Shown here: positions 10,174 through 20,057 of the stretch, piece by piece
Position numbering within the stretch: position 1 is the stretch's first letter
Layout of the letters: each line of letters starts with the position of its first letter
From: Dehalococcoidia bacterium UBA5748
GTDB lineage: Bacteria > Chloroflexota > Dehalococcoidia > Dehalococcoidales > UBA5627
Direction of reading: 5' to 3'
Assembly (NCBI GenBank): GCA_002419135.1
Contig: DIFM01000041.1
Coordinates: 1 to 64,000 of the forward strand
Length of the DNA stretch: 64,000 nucleotides
Notes under the pieces: model-generated
The model's database searches: none
Told to the model about the DNA's origin: nothing
What the model saw: only the letters and a program-made list of their open reading frames with translations
Translations under genes and position numbers: made by a program

Positions 10174-10177
10174 ACTG

Positions 10178-13100
10178 ATGCTTGAAGTTAATGATTTTGA
10201 TGCGGTACGCATTTCGCTGGCCTCTCCCGAACAAATAAAAGGCTGGTCATACGGTGAAGTCACAAAACCGGAAACTATCAATTATCGTACATTAAAACCA
10301 GAGAGAGACGGCTTATTCTGTGAAAGGATTTTTGGGCCGATTAAAGACTTCGAATGTGCGTGCGGAAAATATAAGAGAATACGCTATAAAGGTATTATTT
10401 GCGATAAATGCGGTGTTGAGATTGCCCGCTCCAAAGTCCGCCGTGAAAGAATGGGGCATATCGAACTGGCCTGTCCCTTAAGTCATATCTGGTTTGCCCG
10501 CGGCATTCCCAGCCGCATCGGTCTTCTGCTGGACCTGTCCGCTCGTAACCTTGAACGCGTTATCTATTTTTCTCATTATATTATCACCGAGGTTAATGAA
10601 GAGGCCTGTAATGCCGTTATACAACAATTGGAAAATGAACTAAGTAAAGAAATTGCAGAAAGCAAGCTGGCTCTGGATAACAATATAGACGCAATGGAAA
10701 GAGACCAGGCAACTGTTGAAGAAATAAATCGAATACGCCGTGATTTTGAAACTGAAAAAGAACAGATGGAAGACGCCCTTCCTTCAAAGATAGAACAGTT
10801 GAAAAGTATACGTAAGGGTGCGCTTTTAACCGAAACTCAATATCAAGATTTGAAACAACAATATGAAGATGTTTTTCAGGCTGAAATGGGGGCGGAGGCG
10901 ATTCTAAAATTATTGAAGGAAATCGACCTGGATGCCCTGCGCAGTCAATTGATACAGGAAACACACTCATCATCAGGGCAGAGACGCCGAAAAGCCAGCA
11001 AGCAATTACAGCTTGTGGAAGCTTTCAGGCGCAGCGGCAATAAACCGGAATGGATGATACTGACAGTGTTGCCGGTGCTTCCACCGGAATTAAGACCCAT
11101 GGTCCAGCTGGATGGCGGGCGCTTTGCAACAAGCGATCTTAATGATCTATACAGAAGAGTAATAAATCGAAATAACCGTTTGCGGCATCTGGCCGAAATA
11201 GGCGCTCCCGGCATTATCATACGCAACGAAAAGAGAATGTTGCAGGAGGCTGTTGATACTTTAATCGATAACGGCAGAAGAGGCAGAGCCATTGCTGTCA
11301 GCGGTGACCATAAGGCAAAATCCCTTTCGGATATGCTGAGAGGCAAGCAGGGAAGATTCCGTCAAAATCTGTTGGGTAAGCGTGTCGATTACAGTGGACG
11401 TTCCGTAATCGTGGTCGGTCCGGAACTTAAAATTCACCAATGCGGTCTGCCTCGCAGAATGGCGCTGGAATTATTCAAACCTTTTGTGATGCACAGGTTG
11501 GTGATGGAGGGGCTTGCCTCTAATATTAAGAGCGCACGTCGACAGGTCGACAGGGGTCGCCCTGAGGTATACGATGTCCTGGAAGATGTTGTCAAAGAAA
11601 GACCGATTATGCTTAATCGTGCTCCAACTCTTCACAGGTTGAGTATTCAGGCATTCGAGCCGGTACTTATCGACGGAAGCGCATTGCAAATACATCCTTT
11701 GATGTGTGCTGCTTTCAACGCCGATTTTGACGGCGACCAGATGGCTGTTCATGTACCCTTATCCGATGCGGCTGTAAAAGAATGCCGTGAAATGATGCTT
11801 AGCACGAATAATATGTTGCTTCCCAGTTGCGGCGAACCGGTTGTCACTCCGACGCTGGATATGGTATTCGGCTGTTATTATCTAACTACCATAAAAGCAG
11901 GAGCTAAAGGTGAAGGTTCAAGGCTGGGCAGTTTCGAAGAAGCAAAACTGACTTATGAGCTTGGTGCTATAGAACTAAGGGCTGAAATAGAAGTCAGAGT
12001 TGATGAAGGGAAAAGAATAAAGACCAGTGTAGGAAGAATTATTTTTAACGAAATTCTGCCCGCTGAACTTGGTTTTATTAACAAAGATATAGATAAATCC
12101 GGTTTGAAAAGAATTGTGGCGGATTGCTATAAAAGACTCGGAAGCGACCCCGCTATGGGCAAGATGCTGGACGATCTTAAAGACCTTGGTTTTAAATATG
12201 CCACAAAGTCCGGTATTACAATTGCCATGAGCGATATAGAGGTTCCGGTTGATAAACCCAAACTGATAGAAAAAGCAGATGAGAAGACTGCGATTGTAGA
12301 AAATCAGTACCAGCGCGGCTTGATTACCGATGAAGAAAGATACAACAGTATTATCGAAGTATGGATGGATACTACCGATGGAATAACTCAGGCCATCCAG
12401 AAATCAATGAATAAAAACGGCAGTATTTATATGATGGCAAACTCCGGAGCAAAGGGTAATATATCGCAGATTCGGCAGATGGCAGGTATCCGCGGTCTGA
12501 TGACCAATCCTTCAGGAAGAATCATCGACTTCCCCATCAAATCCAGCCTGCGCGAAGGTTTAAGCGCTATTGAGTACTTCATCTCTACCCATGGTGCACG
12601 TAAAGGACTGGCAGATACCGCGTTGCGTACTTCCGGAAGCGGTTATTTAACAAGGCGCCTGGTGGACGTAACTCAGGATGTTATTGTCAGGGAATATGAT
12701 TGCGGGACGGAAGATGGTGTCTGGTTAAAAGAGCCGGAGGAAAAAGACGTATTGCCGCCCTTTGCCGAAAGAATGACCGGCAGAATGGCTGCCACTCAAA
12801 TTGTAAATCCTGAAACCGGGGAGATAATAATAGACCGCAACCAGGAAATAGATGAAATGATAGCTAAAACAATCGTTGCGTCTGGTATCACGAGTGTCTA
12901 TGTCAGGTCTCCTTTAAGCTGCCAATTGAAGCAGGGGGTTTGCCAGTTATGCTATGGCAGAGACCTTGCGCGAGGCCGCTTAATCGAGCTCAGCACGGCA
13001 GTCGGTATAATAGCGGCACAGAGTATCGGCGAACCCGGCACGCAGCTTACATTGAGAACATTCCACACCGGTGGTGTGGTAGGGCTGGATATCACTACCG

Positions 13101-14191
13101 GTCTTCCCAGAGTAGAGGAGCTGTTTGAAGCAAGACCTCCCAAAACACAGGCTATTATCTCCGAAATAGATGGAATGGCTGAAGTCATCAATAACGAAGA
13201 AGGCAAACGCATAAAAGTAACAAGCTATGATGTCTATAATGACGAGTACAAGTTGCCGGAGGGTTGGGAATTACTGGTAAGCCATGGCCAATGGGTGGAT
13301 AGCGGAAATGTAATCGCTGCACCTCCGCAGGACAGTAATCAGACTTATGCGGAGCTAATAGTAAACAATTTGACAGCCCGTTCATCCGGTGAGGTCATTG
13401 TTCAGGATGGTAAATTATACATCAAGGTAGAGGAAAAAGAAGAAAGGGAATATGTGGTCCCTGCCGCCATTCATATCCGAATACAGGACGGTGATATGGT
13501 AAAAGCGGGACAGCAACTCACCGACGGCTCTATAAATCCGCATGATATCTTAATGGTACTCGGGAAAGAAGCGGTACAGAGATACCTGGTAGACGAGGTG
13601 CAAAAAGTTTATTGTTCCCAGGGCGTCCATATCAATGACAAGCATGTAGAGGTTATTGTAAGACAGATGTTATCAAAGGTTCGCATTGATTCTCCGGGAG
13701 ATTACGATATTGTTCCGCGCGAACTTGTAGACAGGTTCCGATATGAGGAAATCAATGCCAAAGTGCTTGCCGAGGGTGGCGAGCCGGCGACGGCGCATGC
13801 GGTACTGATGGGTATTACAAGGGCATCTTTAAGCACCGACAGCTGGCTGGCAGCGGCATCTTTCCAGGAAACTACCAGAGTACTTACTGAGGCGGCGGTC
13901 AGCGGAAAACTGGACAGACTTTCCGGCTTAAAAGAAAATGTCATTATCGGAAAGCTCATTCCGGCACGCTGCAGGGCGTCCAAAGAAGCTTCTGAAGAGA
14001 TGGAAAACAAACTGGCTCAAAAAGAAAATCTTGAACTACTGCCGGATATTGATGAAGAGAAGTCTGAGTCATCTGGATATGAAAATGAAAGTAAGGAAGA
14101 ATCCGGGGAATCTTTCTTAAATGATGTTAAGGATTTCGACCTGTCAAATTTTCTGTTCGATGAGAATGATGAAGAGAAACCTGAACTGTAG
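10178..14191 (+). CDS. rpoC: RNA polymerase beta' subunit
   Basis: Catalytic subunit, 1,337 residues. The N-terminal zinc site is CACGKYK...CDKCG (about residues 60-80). The Mg-binding NADFDGD is at about 514-520, and the second zinc site is formed by the DCGTEDG Cys and [12 protein letters not shown] (about 845-925). The lid/rudder block [17 protein letters not shown] and the trigger-loop/bridge-helix region around AREGL-type sequence are intact. The tail is acidic. The gene is 4 bases behind rpoB and is followed by a clear terminator. Confidence 0.99.
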   Translation: MLEVNDFDAVRISLASPEQIKGWSYGEVTKPETINYRTLKPERDGLFCERIFGPIKDFECACGKYKRIRYKGIICDKCGVEIARSKVRRERMGHIELACPLSHIWFARGIPSRIGLLLDLSARNLERVIYFSHYIITEVNEEACNAVIQQLENELSKEIAESKLALDNNIDAMERDQATVEEINRIRRDFETEKEQMEDALPSKIEQLKSIRKGALLTETQYQDLKQQYEDVFQAEMGAEAILKLLKEIDLDALRSQLIQETHSSSGQRRRKASKQLQLVEAFRRSGNKPEWMILTVLPVLPPELRPMVQLDGGRFATSDLNDLYRRVINRNNRLRHLAEIGAPGIIIRNEKRMLQEAVDTLIDNGRRGRAIAVSGDHKAKSLSDMLRGKQGRFRQNLLGKRVDYSGRSVIVVGPELKIHQCGLPRRMALELFKPFVMHRLVMEGLASNIKSARRQVDRGRPEVYDVLEDVVKERPIMLNRAPTLHRLSIQAFEPVLIDGSALQIHPLMCAAFNADFDGDQMAVHVPLSDAAVKECREMMLSTNNMLLPSCGEPVVTPTLDMVFGCYYLTTIKAGAKGEGSRLGSFEEAKLTYELGAIELRAEIEVRVDEGKRIKTSVGRIIFNEILPAELGFINKDIDKSGLKRIVADCYKRLGSDPAMGKMLDDLKDLGFKYATKSGITIAMSDIEVPVDKPKLIEKADEKTAIVENQYQRGLITDEERYNSIIEVWMDTTDGITQAIQKSMNKNGSIYMMANSGAKGNISQIRQMAGIRGLMTNPSGRIIDFPIKSSLREGLSAIEYFISTHGARKGLADTALRTSGSGYLTRRLVDVTQDVIVREYDCGTEDGVWLKEPEEKDVLPPFAERMTGRMAATQIVNPETGEIIIDRNQEIDEMIAKTIVASGITSVYVRSPLSCQLKQGVCQLCYGRDLARGRLIELSTAVGIIAAQSIGEPGTQLTLRTFHTGGVVGLDITTGLPRVEELFEARPPKTQAIISEIDGMAEVINNEEGKRIKVTSYDVYNDEYKLPEGWELLVSHGQWVDSGNVIAAPPQDSNQTYAELIVNNLTARSSGEVIVQDGKLYIKVEEKEEREYVVPAAIHIRIQDGDMVKAGQQLTDGSINPHDILMVLGKEAVQRYLVDEVQKVYCSQGVHINDKHVEVIVRQMLSKVRIDSPGDYDIVPRELVDRFRYEEINAKVLAEGGEPATAHAVLMGITRASLSTDSWLAAASFQETTRVLTEAAVSGKLDRLSGLKENVIIGKLIPARCRASKEASEEMENKLAQKENLELLPDIDEEKSESSGYENESKEESGESFLNDVKDFDLSNFLFDENDEEKPEL

Positions 14192-14217
14192 ATACAATAT
14201 TTAAAGTATAGAGGATA

Positions 14218-14252
14218 AATAACCGCTTCCCGAAAAAGAGCGGTTATTTTTT
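14218..14252 (+). terminator. Intrinsic terminator after rpoC
   Basis: AATAACCGCT (14218-14227) pairs perfectly with AGCGGTTATT (14239-14248) across an 11-base loop, then T-rich sequence follows. It closes the rpoBC operon 27 bases after the rpoC stop. Confidence 0.85.
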
Positions 14253-14303
14253 AAGGTAAGTTATTGATGATATGGTATAATAATTCAATAAAAGTCGGGG
14301 GAC

Positions 14304-15335
14304 ATTGATATAGAACGCATTATATCCGCCAAATCCAACGATGAAGATTCTCCGCTGGACAGCAGTCTGAGGCCGAGGTATTTCAATGATTTTATAGGCC
14401 AATCCAGAGTAAGAGAGAATCTCAGTATCGCCATCGAGGCTGCCAAGGGAAGAGGGGAAGCACTCGACCACGTTTTATTGTATGGACCGCCCGGGCTGGG
14501 AAAAACCACACTGGCAAATATTATAGCCATTGAGATGGGAGTTAACCTCAGGATAACTTCAGGCCCTGCTATAGAAAGAACCGGCGACCTGGCAGCTATA
14601 CTAACCAACATTCACAGCCAGGATATTCTCTTTATCGACGAAATACATCGCCTCAGCAGGGTTGTTGAAGAAATTCTCTATCCTGCTATGGAAGACCACG
14701 CTCTGGATTTAATGATAGGCAAAGGTCCGGGCGCTAAAAGCCTGCGTTTAAATCTGCCGGATTTTACCTTAATCGGAGCTACTACACGATATGCACAACT
14801 GAGTTCTCCGTTGAGAGACAGGTTCGGTGCCGTGTATCGGCTTGATTTTTATGATATTAAGGATATTGAAGAAATATTGAAACGCTCCGCAAAAATTCTC
14901 GGAGTAAAGGCAGAAGCCGACGGACTGCATGAAATCGCCTGCCGCTCGCGTGGAACTCCCAGAGTAGCTAATCGACTGCTAAAAAGGGTTAGGGATTATG
15001 CTCAGGTGAAAGGCGATGGGAGTGCAACTGCGGAGATAGCGGTTGAGGCGCTCTCAAAACTGGAAGTTGACAACATGGGGCTCGATGATGTTGACAACAA
15101 GGTATTAAATACGATTATCGGTAAGTTTAACGGGGGACCGGTCGGAATTGAAACCATTGCTGCATCGATTAGTGAAGAAGCGGATACCATTATGGATGTA
15201 TATGAACCGTACCTGATGCAGTTGGGTTTTTTGGAGAGGACGCCACGTGGCAGATTGGCAACTCCTCTGGCATACCGGCATCTTGGAATCCCCTGCAATA
15301 ACCGGCAGAAACCGCCGCAGCAGTCATTATTTTAA
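14304..15335 (+). CDS. ruvB: Holliday junction branch migration ATPase RuvB
   Basis: AAA+ motor that drives RuvA-bound Holliday junctions. Walker A is [10 protein letters not shown], Walker B is LFIDEIHRL, sensor 1 is IGATTR, and the C-terminal winged helix ends in [13 protein letters not shown]. The conserved N-terminus (ERIISA..., [12 protein letters not shown]) is encoded upstream of any ATG, GTG or TTG in this frame: the frame is open only from 14292 and its first usual start codon is TTG 14478, inside the Walker region. ATT at 14304, just after a GGGGG run (14297-14301), is the best candidate start and gives a normal 343-residue protein. CTG 14355 would remove conserved residues. Alternatively a start was lost by mutation or sequencing error. 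Confidence 0.9.
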   Translation: MDIERIISAKSNDEDSPLDSSLRPRYFNDFIGQSRVRENLSIAIEAAKGRGEALDHVLLYGPPGLGKTTLANIIAIEMGVNLRITSGPAIERTGDLAAILTNIHSQDILFIDEIHRLSRVVEEILYPAMEDHALDLMIGKGPGAKSLRLNLPDFTLIGATTRYAQLSSPLRDRFGAVYRLDFYDIKDIEEILKRSAKILGVKAEADGLHEIACRSRGTPRVANRLLKRVRDYAQVKGDGSATAEIAVEALSKLEVDNMGLDDVDNKVLNTIIGKFNGGPVGIETIAASISEEADTIMDVYEPYLMQLGFLERTPRGRLATPLAYRHLGIPCNNRQKPPQQSLF

Positions 15336-15336
15336 T

Positions 15337-15897
15337 ATGAAAATCAAAGACATTTTAATTCACTGTTGTTGTGCTCATTGCGCTGCTTACACCATAAAGT
15401 ACTGGCAGGAGCAGGGATATAATGTAACTGCATTCTGGTATAATCCCAATATACATCCTTATATGGAACACCAAAACCGCCTCGAGGCAATGAAGACTCT
15501 TTCCGAAAATATGGGCTTTAATCTGATAGTAGTTGAAGGATACGATTTTGTTGAATATTTCAGGCGGGTAGTGGGGCATGAGGCGGAGAGGTGCGGTTTG
15601 TGTTTTGATATCAGATTAAGTAAAACAGCTGAAACGGCGGTTGAACTGGGAATCGATAATTTTACTTCCACTCTTCTGATAAGTCACCAGCAAAAACACG
15701 AGCTTTTAAAGGAAATAGGCGAAAAACTGTCTCAAACCACCGGAGCAGATTTCCTGTATGCCGACCTTCGAAAACGTTATTCCGACAGCCGTTGTATTAC
15801 CAAACCGATGGATTTATACCGTCAGCAGTATTGCGGTTGTGTTTATTCCGAATGGGAGCGTTATAACGACAAGACAATAGAACAATCGTCTGAGTAG
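15337..15897 (+). CDS. queH: Epoxyqueuosine reductase QueH
   Basis: Fe-S enzyme reducing epoxyqueuosine to queuosine in tRNA, the non-homologous alternative to QueG. It has 186 residues, usual for the family. The N-terminal ILIHCCCAHCAAYT and the later ERCGLCFDIRL and QQYCGCVYSEW supply the conserved cysteines. The frame is open further upstream inside ruvB, but the conserved domain starts at ATG 15337, one base after the ruvB stop, so the two genes are probably co-transcribed. Confidence 0.93.
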   Translation: MKIKDILIHCCCAHCAAYTIKYWQEQGYNVTAFWYNPNIHPYMEHQNRLEAMKTLSENMGFNLIVVEGYDFVEYFRRVVGHEAERCGLCFDIRLSKTAETAVELGIDNFTSTLLISHQQKHELLKEIGEKLSQTTGADFLYADLRKRYSDSRCITKPMDLYRQQYCGCVYSEWERYNDKTIEQSSE

Positions 15898-16013
15898 CAG
15901 TATGTATAAGTATTATATGAAATGCAAATCATTCCGATGTATTAATGCAGTTTAGTGCCGGCTTTTCGGCGGTGTCGTAGAATTCCACTGTCAAAACGGC
16001 GGAGGCCTGTGAT

Positions 16014-16580
16014 TTGTCTTATTGTGTACGGGTTATGACTCAAGATGATATACCTGCGGTTTCAAAATTGGATCGCCAGATATTTCCCGATATGCAAATG
16101 CCAACCAATTTTGAAAATGAGCTAAAAAATTGTATGGCTCATTATCTTGTGGCTTTTGAATTTGATTTGCCAGAATCAAAAAATAGTTGTGAGGGAAGCA
16201 TTATCGGGTATGCCGGTTTATGGGTAATGGTTAGCGAAGCCCATATAGTCAATATTGCGGTAGACTCTAATTATCGTCGCTGCGGTTTAGGGGAATTACT
16301 TTTGATTGCTTTAATTGAACTTGCGTTGGATATGAACTGCAATATGATGACACTGGAAGCGAGGTCTTCTAATATTACGGCGCAAAGACTTTACCAAAAA
16401 TACGGCTTCACTTCCAGAGGAATCAGGAAGGGATACTATAATGATAACCGGGAAGACGGCATTATAATGACTGTAGATAACATAAACAGCAAAACCTTTA
16501 AAGATGAATATAAAAAACTGAAAGGCGATTATCAAAAAAAACGGGGAGCAGCCGAAATTATTCTGACTGCTCCTTTTTAA
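16014..16580 (+). CDS. rimI: GNAT acetyltransferase, RimI type
   Basis: N-terminal acetyltransferase of the RimI family (ribosomal protein S18-alanine acetylation), 188 residues. The acetyl-CoA loop is NYRRCGLGELLL, preceded by AHIVNIAVDSN, with LEARSSNITAQRLYQKYGF behind it. The start is TTG, supported by GGAGG at 16001-16005, eight bases upstream. The last dozen codons form a terminator hairpin, and residues after about 160 extend beyond the GNAT core. Other GNAT substrates cannot be excluded. Confidence 0.85.
   Translation: MSYCVRVMTQDDIPAVSKLDRQIFPDMQMPTNFENELKNCMAHYLVAFEFDLPESKNSCEGSIIGYAGLWVMVSEAHIVNIAVDSNYRRCGLGELLLIALIELALDMNCNMMTLEARSSNITAQRLYQKYGFTSRGIRKGYYNDNREDGIIMTVDNINSKTFKDEYKKLKGDYQKKRGAAEIILTAPF
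16545..16578 (+). terminator. Terminator overlapping the rimI 3' end
   Basis: GGAGCAG (16545-16551) pairs with CTGCTCC (16567-16573) and is followed by five T residues. The hairpin lies inside the coding sequence and the T-run leads into the TAA stop. It separates rimI from the convergent tautomerase gene only 11 bases away. Confidence 0.7.
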
Positions 16581-16591
16581 TTAATAGAGCT

Positions 16592-16771
16592 TTATTCTTC
16601 AGACAGTTTACCGCCGATTGCCCAATTCTGTTTGGGGTTATCCTTAAATATAATCTGTACCTGCTCGGCGGGGACTCCTATTTTTACAAACTCCGCGGTT
16701 ATCCCCTCTGCCAGTTGTTTTTTCTGTTTTAGGGTTCGACCCTGCCACATCTCTATGATTATTACAGGCAT
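16592..16771 (-). CDS. 4-oxalocrotonate tautomerase family protein
   Basis: Small gene of 59 codons. The product starts MPVIIIEMWQGRTLKQK and continues with LAEGITAEFVKIGVPAEQVQ, the signature of the 4-oxalocrotonate tautomerase family. After Met removal, Pro1 is the catalytic base, and a conserved Arg follows at RTLKQK. The ribosome site GAGGT sits 5 bases before the ATG. Such short tautomerases are common in anaerobes and their substrate is usually unknown, so no pathway is assigned. It is convergent with rimI and lies downstream of the zinc-ribbon gene. Confidence 0.88.
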   Translation of the reverse strand: MPVIIIEMWQGRTLKQKKQLAEGITAEFVKIGVPAEQVQIIFKDNPKQNWAIGGKLSEE

Positions 16772-16806
16772 ATTATACCTCTATGCGCTAAACCGGATAA
16801 TTACCG

Positions 16807-17022
16807 TTAACGCATGAACTTTTTCTTCAGTTCTTCCAGCTGTTTCAGTTTTTCCAGCGCTTCCTCGCTTAAAGGTTCTATTGATACTATTTCTCCCTCA
16901 TGGATATTGATTGTATAAAGCGCGCGGCATTTCCAGCAACGGTACGGTCCTGTAAACTCCTGATCTAAAAGTGAAATACTCCCTTCGTTTTCACATGCGG
17001 GGCATTTAATTTTTATTGCCAT
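16807..17022 (-). CDS. Small zinc-ribbon protein
   Basis: 71 residues. The N-terminal zinc ribbon has CPAC at residues 6-9 and a second pair CWKC about 23 residues later. The charged C-terminal helix reads LEKLKQLEELKKKF and may be a coiled coil. ATG 17022 is chosen because AGGAGG lies upstream at the right distance; a longer reading to 17073 lacks such a site. The function is unknown; a nucleic-acid or partner-binding role is only a guess from the fold. It lies 57 bases downstream of the methyltransferase gene on the same strand. Confidence 0.8.
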   Translation of the reverse strand: MAIKIKCPACENEGSISLLDQEFTGPYRCWKCRALYTINIHEGEIVSIEPLSEEALEKLKQLEELKKKFMR

Positions 17023-17079
17023 TGTACTTTTTCCTCCTCTGATAATATTGACAGCATAATTAACCGTAGGCAAACCTGA

Positions 17080-17751
17080 TTAACTCTTTTTCTTCAATAA
17101 CAGGCAAATATTTCTTGAAAAATATTTGATGGGGAATCTGTATCTTTTCTCCGGGAAAGATTTTATAACTTCAAAACCTGCTTTCGAAGCCAGTTGTCGT
17201 ATTTCATTATAAGAAAACAGGTGGTAATATCTCAAGAGTGTTCTGTTTTTTTCTTTCCATGGTATTTTAACATCTTTTGCATTGAATAAGAAAGCAGGCT
17301 GCCATTTATTCCATACCGTAATGAAGGCTTCCGCCTTCGGTTTTAATACTCTTTTTAATTCAATGAGGGCTTTTAAACGCTCATCTTTCTCTTTTATATG
17401 ATGATACGTGGCAACAGCTATTGCCCGGTCGAATGAATTATCGGCAAATGGGAGGTTGCAGATATCCGCCTGTGCCAGGGAAACATTATATTGAAACTTA
17501 GTGGAATATTTCTGTGCCTGTTTTAACATACCAGAGGAAAAATCCACTCCGTAAAGTTCGAAATTATCCTTAAAAGGTATAAAATCTGCGCCATGCCCGC
17601 ATCCGAGATTGATTAATTTTCCTGTTTTCCATTCGAACGCCAGTTGTTCAAGCTCCGCTTTGAAAATTGAACGGTGCCGGAAGTTGTACCAGGAAGGGGC
17701 AATGCAGTCGAAAACTTCTTTCAATTCGTTATCCAAAATTGTATTCCTCAA
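17080..17751 (-). CDS. SAM methyltransferase, Trm9/ABH8-like
   Basis: Class I methyltransferase, 223 residues. Motif I is LINLGCGHGADF, the acidic residue ending strand 2 is in LYGVDFSSGML, and motif IV is AVATYHHI. The N-terminal KEVFDCIAPSW, the middle VKIPW and the RYYHLFSYNEI segment resemble the Trm9/ALKBH8 tRNA methyltransferases that finish mcm5U34 from the cm5U34 made by Elp3. The gene is divergent from elp3 with 88 bases between. Starts are TTG codons: 17751, or 17736 with GAGG nine bases upstream. A role in wobble-uridine methylation is inferred from sequence similarity plus position; a generic UbiE-like enzyme is the alternative. Confidence 0.7.
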   Translation of the reverse strand: MRNTILDNELKEVFDCIAPSWYNFRHRSIFKAELEQLAFEWKTGKLINLGCGHGADFIPFKDNFELYGVDFSSGMLKQAQKYSTKFQYNVSLAQADICNLPFADNSFDRAIAVATYHHIKEKDERLKALIELKRVLKPKAEAFITVWNKWQPAFLFNAKDVKIPWKEKNRTLLRYYHLFSYNEIRQLASKAGFEVIKSFPEKRYRFPIKYFSRNICLLLKKKS

Positions 17752-17839
17752 TTGCTTGGGTATAAAAACTTAAGTTGTGCCTGATTTACAAAACTGATAG
17801 ACTGATTATAGCATTTATAAAAAATATTTGAGACAATAG

Positions 17840-19222
17840 ATGAAGAAAGTATCAAGAACTATATCGGGGGTAACTCCGGTTGCTGTAATGACTTCGCCGC
17901 AGGGATGCCCCGGTAAATGTATCTATTGTCCTACTTATGTTGCTACTCCGCAGAGTTATACGCCGGAATCACCCGCGGTATTAAGGGCGAAAAGCTGCGA
18001 TTATGATTCCTCAAGACAAACAGAGCTCAGATTAAAAATCCTGTCCGATATGGGACACCCCACCGATAAGATAGAAATGATAATTATGGGTGGTACTTTT
18101 TTATCCTATCCCTCGGAATACCAGTATAGATTTATTAAAGGCTGTTATGACGCATTAAACGGAGTAATTTCCGGAAGCCTGAAAGAGGCGCAGAAAACCA
18201 ATGAAAGCTCCCAGCATCGATGCGTGGGTTTATGCATAGAAACACGACCGGATTGGTGTCGCGAAGAGGATATTTACCGCATGATTGAATTCGGCGCTAC
18301 CAGGGTGGAACTTGGGGTGCAAACGCTGGACGATAAAATCTATGAAATCGTCAGGCGCGGACACGAGGTTAAAGAAGTAGTCGAAGCTACCCGAATGTTG
18401 AAAGAAGCGGGATTAAAAGTACACTATCACTGGATGCCCGGGCTGCCCGGCTCGACACCGCAACACGACCTCGAATTGTCGAAAGTGATGTTTGAAAACG
18501 AATCGTTCAAGCCTGATGGATTAAAATTATACCCGACCATGGTTGTTGAAGGTACAGTGCTTTATGAATGGTACCGGTCGGGTAAGTATCAGCCTTACGA
18601 TAAAGAGACAATGATTAATCTGCTGGCGGACATCAAGGAGCTTGTTCCGAAGTATGTACGAATATCTCGTGTTTTAAGAGACATTCCGGCTAAATATATA
18701 ATGGCAGGCTTAAAGGATTCCCTGCGTGAGCCGTTAAAATTAATAATGGAGAAAAGGGGAATTAGTTGTAAATGTATTCGTTGCCGTGAATACGGTCATA
18801 AGATGAAGATGGGGCTTTCAGTCGGAGAGCCCAAATTGGATAGAATTGATTATGAAGCTTCCGGCGGACACGAGATATTTCTTTCTTTTGAAGATGAGTT
18901 TATGACACTGTTTGGATTAGTCAGGCTCAGGATTCAAAAAACCCCGTCTATAAACTCCGTCTTTAATAACGATACAGCACTAATAAGGGAACTGCACGTA
19001 TACGGGCCTGAAGTGATGCTCGGCAATAAGGATATCGAAGCGGTACAGCACAAGGGGATGGGCAAGGCTTTATTGGCGCAGGCTGAACGTATCGCGATAG
19101 ATGAGTTTGGAATAAACAAAATGGCTATCTTAAGCGGGGTTGGAGCAAGGGAATATTATCGTGCCGAAGGATATAAACTGGAAAACGGGTATATGATAAA
19201 GGAATTGATGCCGGAGCAGTGA
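17840..19222 (+). CDS. elp3: Elp3-family radical SAM / acetyltransferase
   Basis: tRNA uridine-34 carboxymethylation enzyme, 460 residues. The radical SAM half has the cluster motif CPGKCIYC (CX3CX2C), GGTFLSYP, the CIETRPDWC block and RVELGVQT. The C-terminal GNAT half (from about 370) has the acetyl-CoA loop QHKGMGKALLAQAE, and a Cys-rich zinc segment CKCIRCRE sits between. Bacterial single-subunit Elp3 is known from Dehalococcoides, whose protein has been crystallised. The adjacent Trm9-like methyltransferase suggests a two-step pathway to a methyl-ester wobble base. Confidence 0.93.
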   Translation: MKKVSRTISGVTPVAVMTSPQGCPGKCIYCPTYVATPQSYTPESPAVLRAKSCDYDSSRQTELRLKILSDMGHPTDKIEMIIMGGTFLSYPSEYQYRFIKGCYDALNGVISGSLKEAQKTNESSQHRCVGLCIETRPDWCREEDIYRMIEFGATRVELGVQTLDDKIYEIVRRGHEVKEVVEATRMLKEAGLKVHYHWMPGLPGSTPQHDLELSKVMFENESFKPDGLKLYPTMVVEGTVLYEWYRSGKYQPYDKETMINLLADIKELVPKYVRISRVLRDIPAKYIMAGLKDSLREPLKLIMEKRGISCKCIRCREYGHKMKMGLSVGEPKLDRIDYEASGGHEIFLSFEDEFMTLFGLVRLRIQKTPSINSVFNNDTALIRELHVYGPEVMLGNKDIEAVQHKGMGKALLAQAERIAIDEFGINKMAILSGVGAREYYRAEGYKLENGYMIKELMPEQ

Positions 19223-19225
19223 CGT

Positions 19226-19534
19226 CTATTCTTCTTCACTACTCCAGTTCATCATGATTTCCTTGATACGTTGAGCCAGTTTCGGGTTTTGGCGCAGGCG
19301 TTCGATAAAAACGGGACACCCCTCAACCATCGATTGCTGAGCCGAATATGCCATACTCGATATCAGTTGATTCATCTGAGGATTTTCTTTTTCAGATGCA
19401 TTAAAACCGGGAGTATTTTCCATCTGCCTGCGGATATCCTCGGTGGTAAACTTCATCGGCACCAGGCATGTTTTATACCAGGGGCATTCCTTGCACTGTA
19501 CTATTCCGTATGCTTCATCTAAAATATCACTCAT
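19226..19534 (-). CDS. Cys-rich conserved hypothetical protein
   Basis: 102 residues, not recognised. The N-terminal VQCKECPWYKTCLVP has three closely spaced cysteines and one more lies in EGCPVFIERL, so four Cys could bind an Fe-S cluster or zinc. The rest is helical and polar with a Glu-rich end. It lies between elp3 (convergent, 3 bases away) and trxA (33 bases, same strand). Co-transcription with thioredoxin is likely, but no function can be drawn from that. Confidence 0.7.
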   Translation of the reverse strand: MSDILDEAYGIVQCKECPWYKTCLVPMKFTTEDIRRQMENTPGFNASEKENPQMNQLISSMAYSAQQSMVEGCPVFIERLRQNPKLAQRIKEIMMNWSSEEE

Positions 19535-19567
19535 TGAATTATCTCCGTCAGATCTTTTACCTCATAG

Positions 19568-19885
19568 TTAGAGTATGCTGTCGATTTTCGCTTTTAATGC
19601 GGATTCGGATTGTGCTCCGATGACCATGTCCACCGCTTTGCCGTCTTTGAAGAAAATCAATGTCGGGATGGACATCACATTATATTTAGCAGAGGTTTGC
19701 TGGTTTTCATCCACATTCATTTTACAGAACTTGAATTTACCTGCGTACTGTTCCGCCAATTTATCGATAACCGGGCCAACCATACGGCAGGGACCGCACC
19801 ATGGCGCCCATAAATCCAACAGTACCGGCTGAGTTGATTTTAAAACCTCATTTTCAAAACTCTGGTCGTTTATTTCATTAACCAT
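19568..19885 (-). CDS. trxA: Thioredoxin
   Basis: Cytosolic disulfide reductase, 105 residues. It has the active site WCGPC (Cys30, Cys33), the cis-Pro in SIPTLIFF and the buried Asp in LLDLWAPW. GGAGAT lies just upstream of the ATG. It heads a two-gene unit with the Cys-rich protein. No thioredoxin reductase is nearby. Confidence 0.97.
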   Translation of the reverse strand: MVNEINDQSFENEVLKSTQPVLLDLWAPWCGPCRMVGPVIDKLAEQYAGKFKFCKMNVDENQQTSAKYNVMSIPTLIFFKDGKAVDMVIGAQSESALKAKIDSIL

Positions 19886-20057
19886 GATGCAATCTCCTTA
19901 TATTATAATTTCAAGTACCATTTTATAGTAATGTTTTAAGCTTTTTGTGTCAAGGGAAATAGTACCATGCAATTATGGATTTCCTAAAGTGTCGGGGCTT
20001 TGGTTTCTCTATTCCAATCGCCCTAATCAGAAGTTTATATAATATTTGAAGAGGCTT

